A DNA stretch of 64,000 nt from Micromonospora arborensis. Lineage in GTDB: Bacteria; Actinomycetota; Actinomycetes; Mycobacteriales; Micromonosporaceae. Made by a program: the position numbers and the translations under genes. Numbering within the stretch: position 1 is the stretch's first letter; every line of letters starts with the position of its first letter. The stretch is taken from assembly GCF_003205615.1 (NCBI RefSeq), contig NZ_PYBV01000012.1, positions 93,450-157,449 on the forward strand, written 5' to 3'. The notes under the pieces were generated by a model. The model searched no databases, was not told where the DNA came from, and saw only the letters and a list, made by a program, of their open reading frames with translations. Positions 41,604-49,596 of this stretch are shown here, in pieces.

Positions 41604-43202
41604 TCAGCGGGCCGGGCAGCGCAGGCCTTCCCGGGGAACGCTCAGGTCCAGCAGGTAGGCGTCGACCGCGTCGGTGATGCAGGAGGTCTGCGGGTACGCG
41701 GTGTGCCCCTCACCCTCCCAGGTGAGCACCCGGCCGACGCCCAGCATCGACGCGAGCCGTGGAGTCTGCTCGTAGGGCGTCGCCGGGTCGCCGGTGGTGC
41801 CGACCACCACGATCGGCGGCGCCCCGTTCGCCCGTCCGGTCGGGTACGGGTCACGCCCACCCGGCCACTCGACGCAGCTCAGCATCCCCACCGCCAGCGC
41901 TGGCCCGAACAGCGGATACTTTCCACGCCACTCCGCCTGCAACTGCCGGATCTGCTCCCGGCTCGGCTTCTCCGTCTCGTCGGCGCAGTTGATGGCCAGG
42001 TTGGCGTCGAACAGGTTCGAGTAGTGCCCGTCGCTGCCCCGGCCGGCGTACGCATCGGCGAGCCGGAACACGTCCTTCGGGTCGCCCTCGGCCAGGTGGT
42101 CGATCGCCTGGGCCAACTCCTGCCAACCGGCTTCGGTGTAGAGCGACGAGATGACCGCGTAGAACACCCAACCGGCAGTTGCCTCCCGTCCGTTGGCACC
42201 GCGTACCGGGGAGGCCTTGGCCTTGTCGATGGCCTCGGTGACCGCGGCCCGCGCGTCCGGGGCGATCGGGCAGCGGTCGGCGTTCGCCGCGCACCAGCGG
42301 GTGAAGTTGTTGAACGCCCGTTCGAAACCGCGGGCCTGGCTCTCCGAGCCCTCCACCAGCCGCTGCTGCGGGTCGACCGCGCCGTCGAGCACCAGCGCAC
42401 GCACCCGCTGCGGGTAGAGCTGGGCGTACGTGGCGCCGAGCAGGGTGCCGTAGGAGTAACCCAGGTAGGTGAGCTTGTCGTCGCCCACGGCGGCGCGTAC
42501 CGCGTCGATGTCACGGGCGGCCTGCTCGGTGCCGTACAGCGGCAACTGGTCGCCGTACCGATCGCCGCAGCCACGCCCGATCCGCTGGCTCAGGCCGACG
42601 AAGCCGTCGAACGCCGACTGGCTCGCTGGATCCGGGTCGAAGCCGAAGCTGGCGTCCAGGTCGGCATCGGAGATGCACTTCACCGGGCTGGACCGGGAAA
42701 CGCCGCGTGGGTCGAACCCGACGATGTCGAAGCGCTCGGTGATCGAGGCGGGAAGCCCGCCGAACTGGGGGCCGAAGGACAGGTAGACGGCGGTGTCGAC
42801 GCCGGAGCCGCCCGGGCCGCCCGGGTTGATCACCAACGAGCCGACCCGGTCGTGCTGCTTGGTCGAGCGGGCCCGCAGCAGGGCGATCTCGAAGGTCTGC
42901 CCGGCGCCCGGGCCGGTGCTCGCCCCGCCGCCGGTGCCCCAGTCGCGCGGCACCGCGATCCGCGCGCACTCGTAGCGCATGTCCGGTGCGCCGCGCCCGA
43001 CCAGCTCGTCGGGCACCTCCGGACAGGGCCGCCAGGTGGGCGCGCTGCCGGTCGGTGCGGCCGCACCCTCCACCTCGGTGCGTGGCGCGAACGCCGGCAA
43101 CGTGCACCCGGCGGTGAGCAGCGCCGCGACGGTGAAAGCGGCCAGAGTACGACGGACCCGGCGACGTGTCGCCATCCGAGGCTGCGGGGCGGTGCGGATC
43201 AC
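41604..43202 (-). CDS. Secreted lipoprotein alpha/beta-hydrolase, tripeptidyl-aminopeptidase-like
   Basis: The GTG at 43202 is selected by GGAGG five bases upstream, giving 532 aa. An N-terminal lipobox LLTAGC (Cys33) directs lipidation. The alpha/beta-hydrolase core has GGPGGSG (oxyanion loop), the nucleophile elbow GYSYGT, the acid in VVVGTTGDPATPYE, and the His in GEGHTAY, and it ends in a TAP-like C-terminal domain. It belongs with Streptomyces SlpD/SlpE and tripeptidyl aminopeptidases of family S33, releasing short N-terminal peptides outside the cell. Cys residues RWCAANADRCP and LAINCADE probably form disulfides. Confidence 0.9.
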   Translation of the reverse strand: MIRTAPQPRMATRRRVRRTLAAFTVAALLTAGCTLPAFAPRTEVEGAAAPTGSAPTWRPCPEVPDELVGRGAPDMRYECARIAVPRDWGTGGGASTGPGAGQTFEIALLRARSTKQHDRVGSLVINPGGPGGSGVDTAVYLSFGPQFGGLPASITERFDIVGFDPRGVSRSSPVKCISDADLDASFGFDPDPASQSAFDGFVGLSQRIGRGCGDRYGDQLPLYGTEQAARDIDAVRAAVGDDKLTYLGYSYGTLLGATYAQLYPQRVRALVLDGAVDPQQRLVEGSESQARGFERAFNNFTRWCAANADRCPIAPDARAAVTEAIDKAKASPVRGANGREATAGWVFYAVISSLYTEAGWQELAQAIDHLAEGDPKDVFRLADAYAGRGSDGHYSNLFDANLAINCADETEKPSREQIRQLQAEWRGKYPLFGPALAVGMLSCVEWPGGRDPYPTGRANGAPPIVVVGTTGDPATPYEQTPRLASMLGVGRVLTWEGEGHTAYPQTSCITDAVDAYLLDLSVPREGLRCPAR

Positions 43203-43233
43203 GTGGTCCTCCGGAATCGAGTCGACGGCCAGG

Positions 43234-44349
43234 CTACGCCGAGCCGCTGGCGGCCCGGTCCACGGTGGCCGCCGGATCGCCGCGCAGCACCTGGTCCACA
43301 TCGAAGCGGATCGGGCGGTCGAGCTGGTCGTAGCGGCAGGAACGGGGATCGCGGTCCGGTCGCCAGCGGACGAACTGGGCGGTGTGCCGGAACCGTTCGC
43401 CCTCCATCGCGTCGTAGCCCACCTCGACCACCAGTTCCGGGCGCACCGGCTCCCACTCCAGGTTCTTCGTGCCGGTCCACCGGCTCACCCCACCCGGGAT
43501 GCGTTGGCCGCGCTCGTGGTCGCCGTGCACCCACGGGTGCTCGCCGTCGGTGTCCCGGTAGGGCGCCAGCTCGTCGAGCAGCTCGGCCCGGCGGGCCATG
43601 CTGAACGACGCGCTCACCCCCACGTGGTGCAGGACCCCGGCGTCGTCATAGAGGCCGAGCAGCAGCGAACCCACCACCGGGCCGGACTTGTGCCAGCGGA
43701 AACCGGCCACCACCGCGTCGGCGGTGCGGGAGTGCTTGACCTTGAACATCAGCCGTTTGCCCGGCTCGTACGGCAGGTCGGCCGGCTTGACGATCAACCC
43801 GTCCAGGCCGGCGCCCTCGAAGACGTCGAACCAGCGGCGGGCGGTGTCGGGATCGGTGGTGACCTGGGTGACGTGCACCGGCGGGCGCACCCCGGCCAGC
43901 GCCTCGACCAACCGCTCCCGGCGACGCGGGTAGGGCTGGTCGAGCAGCGCCTCGTCGCCGATGGCCAGCAGGTCGAACGCGACGAAGTCGGCCGGTGTGG
44001 TCTCGGCCAGCATCTTCACCCGCGATGCGGCCGGGTGGATGCGCTGGGCCAGCAACTCGAAATCCAACCGGGCCTGGCCGCTCGGCCCGTCCCGCCGAAT
44101 GACGATCAGCTCACCGTCGACCGCGCACCGCTCGGGCAACTGCCGGCGGGCCTGATCGACCACCTCGGGGAAGTAGCGGGTCATCGACTTGCCGCCCCGG
44201 CTGGCCAGCTCGACCTCGTCGCCGTCGCGGAACACGATGCACCGGAACCCGTCCCATTTGGGCTCGTAGGTCACCCCGGGCGTGGTGGGGAGCTTGGCGA
44301 CGCTCTTGGCCAGCATCGGCTCGACCGGAGGGTTGATCGGCAGGTCCAC
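43234..44349 (-). CDS. ATP-dependent DNA ligase (LigC/LigD-ligase type)
   Basis: The 371-aa enzyme seals nicks using ATP. The adenylated Lys31 lies in the motif EPKWDGFR; further nucleotidyltransferase motifs are LASRGGKSMTRYFPE, VDGELIV, FVAFDLL, GLIVK and MFKVKH. The OB-fold C-terminus contains WEPVRPELVVEVGYD and RFRHTAQFVRWRPD (VEVGYD and RHTAQFVRWR being diagnostic). There is no polymerase or phosphoesterase domain, so it corresponds to a free ligase domain as in mycobacterial LigC. It may cooperate with the LigD-type polymerase encoded 16 kb away. Confidence 0.93.
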   Translation of the reverse strand: MDLPINPPVEPMLAKSVAKLPTTPGVTYEPKWDGFRCIVFRDGDEVELASRGGKSMTRYFPEVVDQARRQLPERCAVDGELIVIRRDGPSGQARLDFELLAQRIHPAASRVKMLAETTPADFVAFDLLAIGDEALLDQPYPRRRERLVEALAGVRPPVHVTQVTTDPDTARRWFDVFEGAGLDGLIVKPADLPYEPGKRLMFKVKHSRTADAVVAGFRWHKSGPVVGSLLLGLYDDAGVLHHVGVSASFSMARRAELLDELAPYRDTDGEHPWVHGDHERGQRIPGGVSRWTGTKNLEWEPVRPELVVEVGYDAMEGERFRHTAQFVRWRPDRDPRSCRYDQLDRPIRFDVDQVLRGDPAATVDRAASGSA

Positions 44350-44484
44350 GGCGACCAGTCAATCAGACGGTGCCGACAGTCGTGAGGCAGATCACCGTGG
44401 GTGCCGGGGTGGCGTGTCCGCCCACGCGCTCCTCGTCCCCGCCGGGCGAATCGAATAGCCGCAGGTCAGAGCTACTTTCGCCAG

Positions 44485-44697
44485 GTGTCCGAGTGGGTCT
44501 GTGACTGCTGCGGGCGGTGGCGGGTGAGCGTCGAGCTGATCCGGGGCCGCTACCGCTACCGGCTGACCCGCCGTTATCCGCAGCGGTTCGGCGGCGGCCG
44601 GAACGTGCTCGGCGAGGTCGGTTCGGTGCCGGAGTTGGAGGAACTGCTGCGTCGGCGTACCCCTCTGAGCCTGGCCGACCTGCGCGAAGCCGCCTGA
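44485..44697 (+). CDS. Small Cys-containing hypothetical protein, 70 aa
   Basis: The GTG at 44485 stands six bases after TACTTT (44473-44478), a good -10 box, so a leaderless mRNA is likely; no ribosome site is present for this or the earlier in-frame codons. The product begins VSEWVCDCCGRWRVSVELIRG, with a CDCCG cluster able to bind a metal, then a very basic stretch (YRYRLTRRYPQRF), and ends in a helix LEELLRRRTPLSLADLREA. Nucleic-acid binding is plausible, but no family is recognised. It diverges from the ligase gene. Confidence 0.6.
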   Translation: MSEWVCDCCGRWRVSVELIRGRYRYRLTRRYPQRFGGGRNVLGEVGSVPELEELLRRRTPLSLADLREAA

Positions 44698-44792
44698 TCC
44701 CGTCGGGTTTGCGCGCTGGTGTCACGATCCACCTGGCGGTCTCGTCTGCATCCGTGGCGGGTGCCCGACGGAGCCGTCGGGGAGGGGAGACG

Positions 44793-45215
44793 ATGCGGTT
44801 CGAAGCCGCGACGGAGATCGCCGCCGACGTCGAGCAGGTCTGGGCGGTGCTGGTCGACGTGCCGCGCTGGCCGGAGTGGACGGCGTCGGTGTCCCGGGCC
44901 GAGCGGGGTGAGCCCGGGCCTCTCGCCGTCGGCGCGACAGCCCGGTTGACCCAGCCGAAGCTACGGCCGGCGGTGTGGCGGGTCACCGAGCTGACCGAGC
45001 AGCGGGAGTTCGTCTGGGTCTCCGACACCCCGGGCGTGCGGACCACGGCCGAGCACCGGCTGCTGCCGCTGCCCGACGGACGCACCCGGGTCGAGCTGGC
45101 AATGAGCCAGTCCGGGCTGCTGGCCGGCCTGATCGGTCGGCTGTACGGCGAGTTGTTCCGCCGCTACCTTCGGCTGGAGGCCGACGGGCTCAGGAGTCGG
45201 AGCGAGCAGGGCTGA
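44793..45215 (+). CDS. SRPBCC family protein
   Basis: GGAGGGGAG precedes the ATG at 44793. The 140-aa product has the polyketide-cyclase/START-like pattern: MRFEAATEIAADVEQVWAVLVDVPRWPEW (diagnostic piece VWAVLVDVPRWPEWT), a central sheet, and a long C-terminal helix LIGRLYGELFRRYLRLEADGL. Such proteins have a deep hydrophobic pocket and bind lipids, polyketides or plant-hormone-like ligands, or catalyse cyclisations. No ligand can be inferred. It is coupled only loosely to the 70-aa gene upstream (95 bp apart). Confidence 0.85.
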   Translation: MRFEAATEIAADVEQVWAVLVDVPRWPEWTASVSRAERGEPGPLAVGATARLTQPKLRPAVWRVTELTEQREFVWVSDTPGVRTTAEHRLLPLPDGRTRVELAMSQSGLLAGLIGRLYGELFRRYLRLEADGLRSRSEQG

Positions 45216-45221
45216 CGCGAG

Positions 45222-46142
45222 TCAGAAGCGGGCGAACGAGCGGATCGAAGCGCGCGGACCGTACTTCGGCGCGTGGATGCCGGCGGCCCCCAGCAGCAGA
45301 CACACCCGGCCCCGGTGACCCCGGAACGGCTCCAACAGGGCCAGCATCCGGGCGTCGTCGCCCCTCGGCTCACCGGCCAGCGCCCAGGCCACCGTGTTCG
45401 GGACGTGATAGTCGCCGACGCTGACCGCGTCCGCGTCGCCGTACGCGACCCGGACCACCTCGGCGGCCGTCCACGGTCCGATGCCGGGGATGGCAGTCAG
45501 CCGGCGGGTGGCGTCCGCGGCGTCGGCGCTGCGCTCCAACCGGTCGGCGAGCGCCGCGGCGCGACGCAGCGTGTCGGCGCGACGCTGTTCGACTCCGAAC
45601 GGATGGAAGACCCAGTACGGGGTGGCGGCCACCGCGGCGGCCTCGGGCGGCAGCAGCAGCGGCTGCAACGGGCCGGGTGCCGGCTCCTGGAAGTGCCGCA
45701 CGGTCGCCGCGTACGCCCGGTACGCCTCCTTCACGGTGACCTTCTGCTCGAAGACCGCGCGCAGCAGGTGCCGGAAGACCTGCCCGGTGGCGGGCATCCG
45801 CAGCCCCCGGTGGTCCCGGGCCAGCCGGGTGACCAGCGGGTGCGCCCCGGCCAACTCGGTGAAGCCGGTCAGGTCGTCGCGCAGCCCGGCGACCGCGTCG
45901 GCGCGTGCCAGGACATGCTCGGCGCCCGGCCCGTAGCCCTCCGCCAGCAGCTCGCCGCCGACAGGTCGCAGCGCGAGGGTGGCCGGACCGTCCGGGGTGC
46001 GGGTGGCCCACCAGAAGGCGCCCGCGGCGACGCGCGCGCACGGGTCGTACGGGGTGAAGGTGAGCGCCCGGACGGAAGCCGCCAGCCGGTAGCCGACCGG
46101 CGGGTGCAACACCCTGGTCGCGGCGGGTTCGGTCTCGGTCAC
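45222..46142 (-). CDS. AlkA-like DNA-3-methyladenine glycosylase (HhH-GPD)
   Basis: The GTG at 46142 gives 306 aa. The C-terminal half holds the helix-hairpin-helix LTAIPGIGPWTAAEVVRVAYGD and the catalytic Asp244 in VSVGDYHVPN, as in AlkA-type glycosylases that excise alkylated purines. The N-terminal region is a beta domain of the DNA-glycosylase kind (FWWATRTPDGPATLALRPVGG). EQKVTVKEAYRAYAATVRHF is the helix preceding the HhH. There is no AdaA-like regulator domain. It sits tail-to-tail with the SRPBCC gene (6 bp between stops). Confidence 0.88.
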   Translation of the reverse strand: MTETEPAATRVLHPPVGYRLAASVRALTFTPYDPCARVAAGAFWWATRTPDGPATLALRPVGGELLAEGYGPGAEHVLARADAVAGLRDDLTGFTELAGAHPLVTRLARDHRGLRMPATGQVFRHLLRAVFEQKVTVKEAYRAYAATVRHFQEPAPGPLQPLLLPPEAAAVAATPYWVFHPFGVEQRRADTLRRAAALADRLERSADAADATRRLTAIPGIGPWTAAEVVRVAYGDADAVSVGDYHVPNTVAWALAGEPRGDDARMLALLEPFRGHRGRVCLLLGAAGIHAPKYGPRASIRSFARF

Positions 46143-46160
46143 CCGCCAACTCTGCCACGC

Positions 46161-46207
46161 ACGGAACGGGACGTCGGCATCACCGGTGTGCCGACGTCCC
46201 GTTCCGT
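46161..46207 (-). terminator. Long perfect hairpin terminator after the lipoprotein gene
   Basis: The 19-bp perfect arms (46161-46179 and 46189-46207) with a 9-base loop separate the lipoprotein stop (46273) from the downstream glycosylase start (46142). Confidence 0.8.
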
Positions 46208-46272
46208 ACGACGGTGACCGGTCGCGCCCTCCCCGGCGACGACCGACCACCGTGTCCTGGTGCCGAACGGGC

Positions 46273-46920
46273 TCAGTACGAGTAGCCCGCGCCTCCGGCG
46301 TCGCTCGAGCCGCTGTTGGCCGGCGGCGCGACCGCCTTCGGCGTGGAGGTGGGCAGGCAGCTCAGGTTCTTCTTGCCGTCCGGCTGCACCACGAACCAGG
46401 TGCCACCGACAGCCTGTCCCTTCCACTGGCCGGGCTTCTTGTCGCCGATGTAGCGGTACACCGGCCAGCCGGCGATGGTGAGCTGACGGGTGCCGTCCTG
46501 GCGGGTCACGCTGCTGACCTTGTCATCGGAGACGCCGGTGAGCTGCGGGTTGCCGTCGGTCAGCGCCGGGGGCCACACCTCGGCGCACTTGTCGACGCAG
46601 TTCGACGACGGCGGGTCGGCGGTGTCCTTGTCGAAGCGGTACAGGATCCAGCCGTCTTCGTCGGTGACCACCTTGCCCATCCGGGCGACGCTCTTGCCGA
46701 TCAACTGCTCGGTCAGGTCGACGTTCGCCGGCGGCGCGTCGGCAGCCGGCGCCTCCGCGGACGCCGAGGCCTCGGGTTCAACCGACGCGGTGGGCTCGGC
46801 CGCGGCGACGGCGACCGGCTCGGCCGCGCTCGAGTTCGCCCCGTCGTAACCCGCGGGAGCGCAGGCCGTTAGTGCGACCATCGCGCTCGCGACGATGACG
46901 GTCCGCTTCATCTGTGCCAC
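46273..46920 (-). CDS. Secreted-repeat (PF03640-type) lipoprotein
   Basis: The GTG at 46920 is four bases after GGAGGG; ATG three codons later is the alternative. The 215-aa precursor has lipobox ALTAC (Cys20), a Glu/Ala/Pro-rich spacer, then two copies of the short 'secreted repeat' that defines this family: GWILYRFDKDTADPPSSNCVDKCAEVWPP (marked by LYRFDKD and CVDKCAEVWPP) and WPVYRYIGDKKPGQWKGQ. Its function is unknown; family members are outer-face lipoproteins, and SCO0930-like proteins show this layout. A consensus promoter lies upstream. Confidence 0.85.
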   Translation of the reverse strand: MAQMKRTVIVASAMVALTACAPAGYDGANSSAAEPVAVAAAEPTASVEPEASASAEAPAADAPPANVDLTEQLIGKSVARMGKVVTDEDGWILYRFDKDTADPPSSNCVDKCAEVWPPALTDGNPQLTGVSDDKVSSVTRQDGTRQLTIAGWPVYRYIGDKKPGQWKGQAVGGTWFVVQPDGKKNLSCLPTSTPKAVAPPANSGSSDAGGAGYSY

Positions 46921-46946
46921 GTGCCCTCCTCATTCTTGGCAGTTCA

Positions 46947-46974
46947 CCCATAGGTACGGAGGACTGGCTGTCAA
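46947..46974 (-). promoter_or_regulatory. Consensus promoter of the secreted-repeat lipoprotein
   Basis: On the minus strand, a perfect -35 TTGACA (46974-46969), a 16-base spacer and TATGGG (46952-46947) about 27 bases before the GTG. The flank is unusually AT-rich for this genome, including a run CTTTTTCAACC just upstream. Confidence 0.65.
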
Positions 46975-47073
46975 GGTTGAAAAAGTAACAGTGGTCAATT
47001 TCACCGGAATTGATTGAACTGATCCGAGTCGGCATACGTACGTACCCGACACGGAGCGCCTCCGGAAATACAG

Positions 47074-47110
47074 ATCGGCGCCGGCCATTGTCACAATGGC
47101 CGGCGCCGAT
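47074..47110 (-). terminator. 17-bp perfect hairpin after the anti-sigma gene
   Basis: Arms at 47074-47090 and 47094-47110 with a TCA loop begin 14 bases beyond the anti-sigma stop on the minus strand. Confidence 0.85.
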
Positions 47111-47123
47111 ACGGTACGCAAGC

Positions 47124-47906
47124 CTACAACGGCACCGTGACCAGCGGACTCGCCACACCGGCAGCATCCACCGACTGCACCTGGAGCTGCTTGATCTCCT
47201 CCGCCAGGGCCGACGTCGAAGCACTCAACTCAAGGCCCTGCGGTCGGGTGTTGGTGCCGTAGCCGTCATCGGGCACCGACCAACTCGAGACAACTTCGGT
47301 GCTGCCGTTCTTCCGCACCACCACCAACCGGCACGTACGCGGGCCGGGCAGCTTCCGCAGGATGAAATTGATCCGGGTGCCATACTCCCGCTTCACCAGG
47401 AACATGGTGGTCTGCACACCGGTGGTCGGGTCGGTGGCCTCGACCTGGTCGCCCTCCTCCTCGGTGCCGCCGACACCCGGGCCGCTCGGCGGGGCCGTCG
47501 GCCCGCTCGTCGCCGGGTCACTCGGTGCGCTCGGCGTCGACTCGGCGAGCACCCCCGGCGACGGCTCGCTGTCGGTCACGCTGACGAAGCCATACCCGGT
47601 CAGCCCACCGAAGACCACCACCGCGGCGGCGGTCGCGAGCATCTGACGAAACCGGGTGCGCCGCCGGTCGGCCCGGACCGCGCCCAGCGTCCGGTCCAGC
47701 AGCGCCGGATCCGTCGCGGTCTGCTCCAGCGCCATCATCGTCTCGCCGTCGATGTCGGAGAGCAGCCCCACCACCGGCACCATCGTCTCCAACTCGGCCG
47801 CACACGCCCAGCAGGTGGCGAGATGCTCCTCGAACCGCTCAGTGTCCTGCTCGTCGAGCACGCCCAGCGCGTACGCCGCGACGTCCATGTGGTCCGGCCG
47901 GCTCAT
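47124..47906 (-). CDS. Zinc-type anti-sigma factor (RslA/RskA-like)
   Basis: The ATG at 47906 overlaps the sigma stop (ATGA) and gives 260 aa; the longer open frame is sigma antisense-frame noise. The cytoplasmic N-terminus has the ZAS zinc motif His-x3-Cys-x2-Cys in RFEEHLATCWACAAELE. A membrane helix lies at about 90-110 (LATAAAVVVFGGLTGYGF), followed by a Pro/Ser-rich stretch and an outer domain with one conserved Cys (GPRTCRLVVV). The zinc cluster makes it a likely redox-responsive inhibitor of the adjacent sigma. A strong hairpin follows. Confidence 0.9.
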   Translation of the reverse strand: MSRPDHMDVAAYALGVLDEQDTERFEEHLATCWACAAELETMVPVVGLLSDIDGETMMALEQTATDPALLDRTLGAVRADRRRTRFRQMLATAAAVVVFGGLTGYGFVSVTDSEPSPGVLAESTPSAPSDPATSGPTAPPSGPGVGGTEEEGDQVEATDPTTGVQTTMFLVKREYGTRINFILRKLPGPRTCRLVVVRKNGSTEVVSSWSVPDDGYGTNTRPQGLELSASTSALAEEIKQLQVQSVDAAGVASPLVTVPL

Positions 47907-48463
47907 TCTGTCACCCCCCGCTCCTGCAGAGCCGTACGCAGCGCGCGCAGCGCGTAGTAGACCCTCGACTTGGCGGTGCCGAGCGGCAGCCCCAACTCCT
48001 CGGCTGCCTCCGGCACCGTCCGGCCCCGGAAGTACGTCGAGATCAGGATCTCCCGGTGCGACTGACTCAGCGTACGCAGCGCGTCCGCCACCGTCATGGT
48101 CCGCAGCACCCGGTCGGTGCTGTCCGCCTCGGCGAACGCGGTGAGATCCCGGTCGTACGTCTCCGGCGGGCGGGCCTCCTGGCTGCGGTGCTCGTCGATG
48201 GCGATCCGACGGGCCACCGTGACCAGCCACGGTCGCAACGAACCCTGCCCCTGCGTGCCCAGCCGGTGCGCGTTACGCCACGCCCGCAGCAGGGTCTCCT
48301 GGACGATGTCCTCCGCACGCTGCCGGTCCCCCCCGGTGAGTCGCATGACGAACATCAGCAACGGGCCGGCGTGCTCGGCATAGAGCAACCGGATCAGCTG
48401 GTCGGAATGGCTGGCCTCGGTTGACGTCGCCTGATGGCGTCCGGGCGTCGGTCGCGGCGTCAC
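47903..48463 (-). CDS. ECF-type RNA polymerase sigma factor (SigL/SigK-like)
   Basis: The GTG at 48463 (VTPRPTPGRHQATSTEASHS) gives 186 aa; the start is not marked by a strong ribosome site and a downstream start cannot be excluded. Region 2 reads LIRLLYAEHAGPLLMFVMRLTGGD and AEDIVQETLLRAWRN; region 4 reads LRTLSQSHREILISTYFRGRTVPEAAEELGLPLGTAKSRVYYALRAL (core VPEAAEELGLPLGTAKSRV). With the overlapping ZAS anti-sigma downstream it resembles the SigL-RslA system. The 257-bp spacer 48464-48720 upstream holds no gene; it contains an AAATTTTTT tract (minus strand) near 48690. Confidence 0.92.
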   Translation of the reverse strand: MTPRPTPGRHQATSTEASHSDQLIRLLYAEHAGPLLMFVMRLTGGDRQRAEDIVQETLLRAWRNAHRLGTQGQGSLRPWLVTVARRIAIDEHRSQEARPPETYDRDLTAFAEADSTDRVLRTMTVADALRTLSQSHREILISTYFRGRTVPEAAEELGLPLGTAKSRVYYALRALRTALQERGVTE

Positions 48464-48720
48464 CGGCCCATTCTGGCGAGACGTCGCGCGCGCGTCGATC
48501 CCCCGGGCTGACGACGTCGGCCGAGACGAGGACCGCGCCGACAACCAGTCCGCGCGTACCGCGTCGCCATGCCAACCGGCCGCCACCGCATGCATGCAGA
48601 CCTCCGGGATGTCCGTGACCATCGCCGGCCCACGAAGCGGGCCGCCCGGTGGTACGCAGCACCGCCCCGAGCGGATCAACAAACGGCGAAAAAATTTCTG
48701 CGCGCCTGTCGGGTGTGCGG

Positions 48721-49578
48721 TCAGCGGCGGACGGAGAACAGGCCCGGCGGCGGCGGATCGGAGCCGGTGGCGTCCGCGTCCCGGACCACCTGCGCGCCGC
48801 CGGCGAAGCGGTCCAACTCGTCGCCGGCCACCACCCGGCCGGGGAACCAGTCGCCGGCAGCGCGCCGGGTCAGCTCCGGCACCGGCGGCGGCACCCGCCC
48901 GGCGACCAGCACCAGATTCCCGTACCGGCGGCCACGCAACACCGCCGCGTCGCCGACCAGGCAGGCCTGCGGCAACACCGAACGGACCGTGGCGACCTGC
49001 CCACGCGCGTGCCGCAGCGGCGGGCCGTCGGCCAGGTTCGCCAGATACCAGCCGCCGGGGCGGAGCACCCGCGCCACCTCGGCCGCGTACTCCACCGACG
49101 TGAGGTGCGCCGGAGTACGGGCACCGGCGAAGACGTCGGCGACCACCACGTCGTAGCTGGCATCCCGAGTGGAGGTCAACACCGCACGGGCGTCCTCCAC
49201 CCGGACCCGCAGGCGGGCATCGGACGGCCACGGCAACACCCGGCGGACCAGCTCCACCAGAGCGCCGTCCACCTCGGACACCCGCTGGGTGGAGCCGGGC
49301 CGGGTGGCGGACACGTACCGGGGGAGGGTCAGGGCGCCACCGCCCAGATGCAGCACCCGCAGCGGCTCACCCGCCGGTGCGATCAGGTCCACCGCGGCGG
49401 CCAACCGTCGCACGTACTCGAATTCCAGATGGGTGGGATCGGTCAGGTCGACGTGCGACTGCGGAGCGCCGTCCAGCAGCAGCGTCCACGAGCCGGCCCG
49501 GTCCTGGTCCGGAACAAGCTCGGCCTGCCCGGTGTCCACCTGCTCGACCACCCGGTCAGCCGCCCGCTTACGTCCCAT
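48721..49578 (-). CDS. Spermidine-synthase-like methyltransferase-fold protein
   Basis: The 285-aa protein resembles the C-terminal catalytic fold of polyamine aminopropyltransferases: DPTHLEFEYVRRLAAAVDL, LRVLHLGGGALTLPRYV (nucleotide-binding GxGxG variant), VSEVDGALVELVRR (acidic residue that would hold the ribose), VVVADVFAGARTPAHLTS and VLRPGGWYLANLAD. The catalytic Asp of true spermidine synthases sits in DVFAGAR, but the flanking substrate residues differ, so this is better called spermidine-synthase-like. It follows nurA by 18 bp on the same strand and is probably the last gene of that operon. Confidence 0.82.
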   Translation of the reverse strand: MGRKRAADRVVEQVDTGQAELVPDQDRAGSWTLLLDGAPQSHVDLTDPTHLEFEYVRRLAAAVDLIAPAGEPLRVLHLGGGALTLPRYVSATRPGSTQRVSEVDGALVELVRRVLPWPSDARLRVRVEDARAVLTSTRDASYDVVVADVFAGARTPAHLTSVEYAAEVARVLRPGGWYLANLADGPPLRHARGQVATVRSVLPQACLVGDAAVLRGRRYGNLVLVAGRVPPPVPELTRRAAGDWFPGRVVAGDELDRFAGGAQVVRDADATGSDPPPPGLFSVRR

Positions 49579-49596
49579 CCCGACAAGTATCCGCGT

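Noticed and set aside
41547..43604. 685-aa plus-strand open frame
   Set aside because: Covers the antisense of the peptidase lipoprotein and has no recognisable domain.
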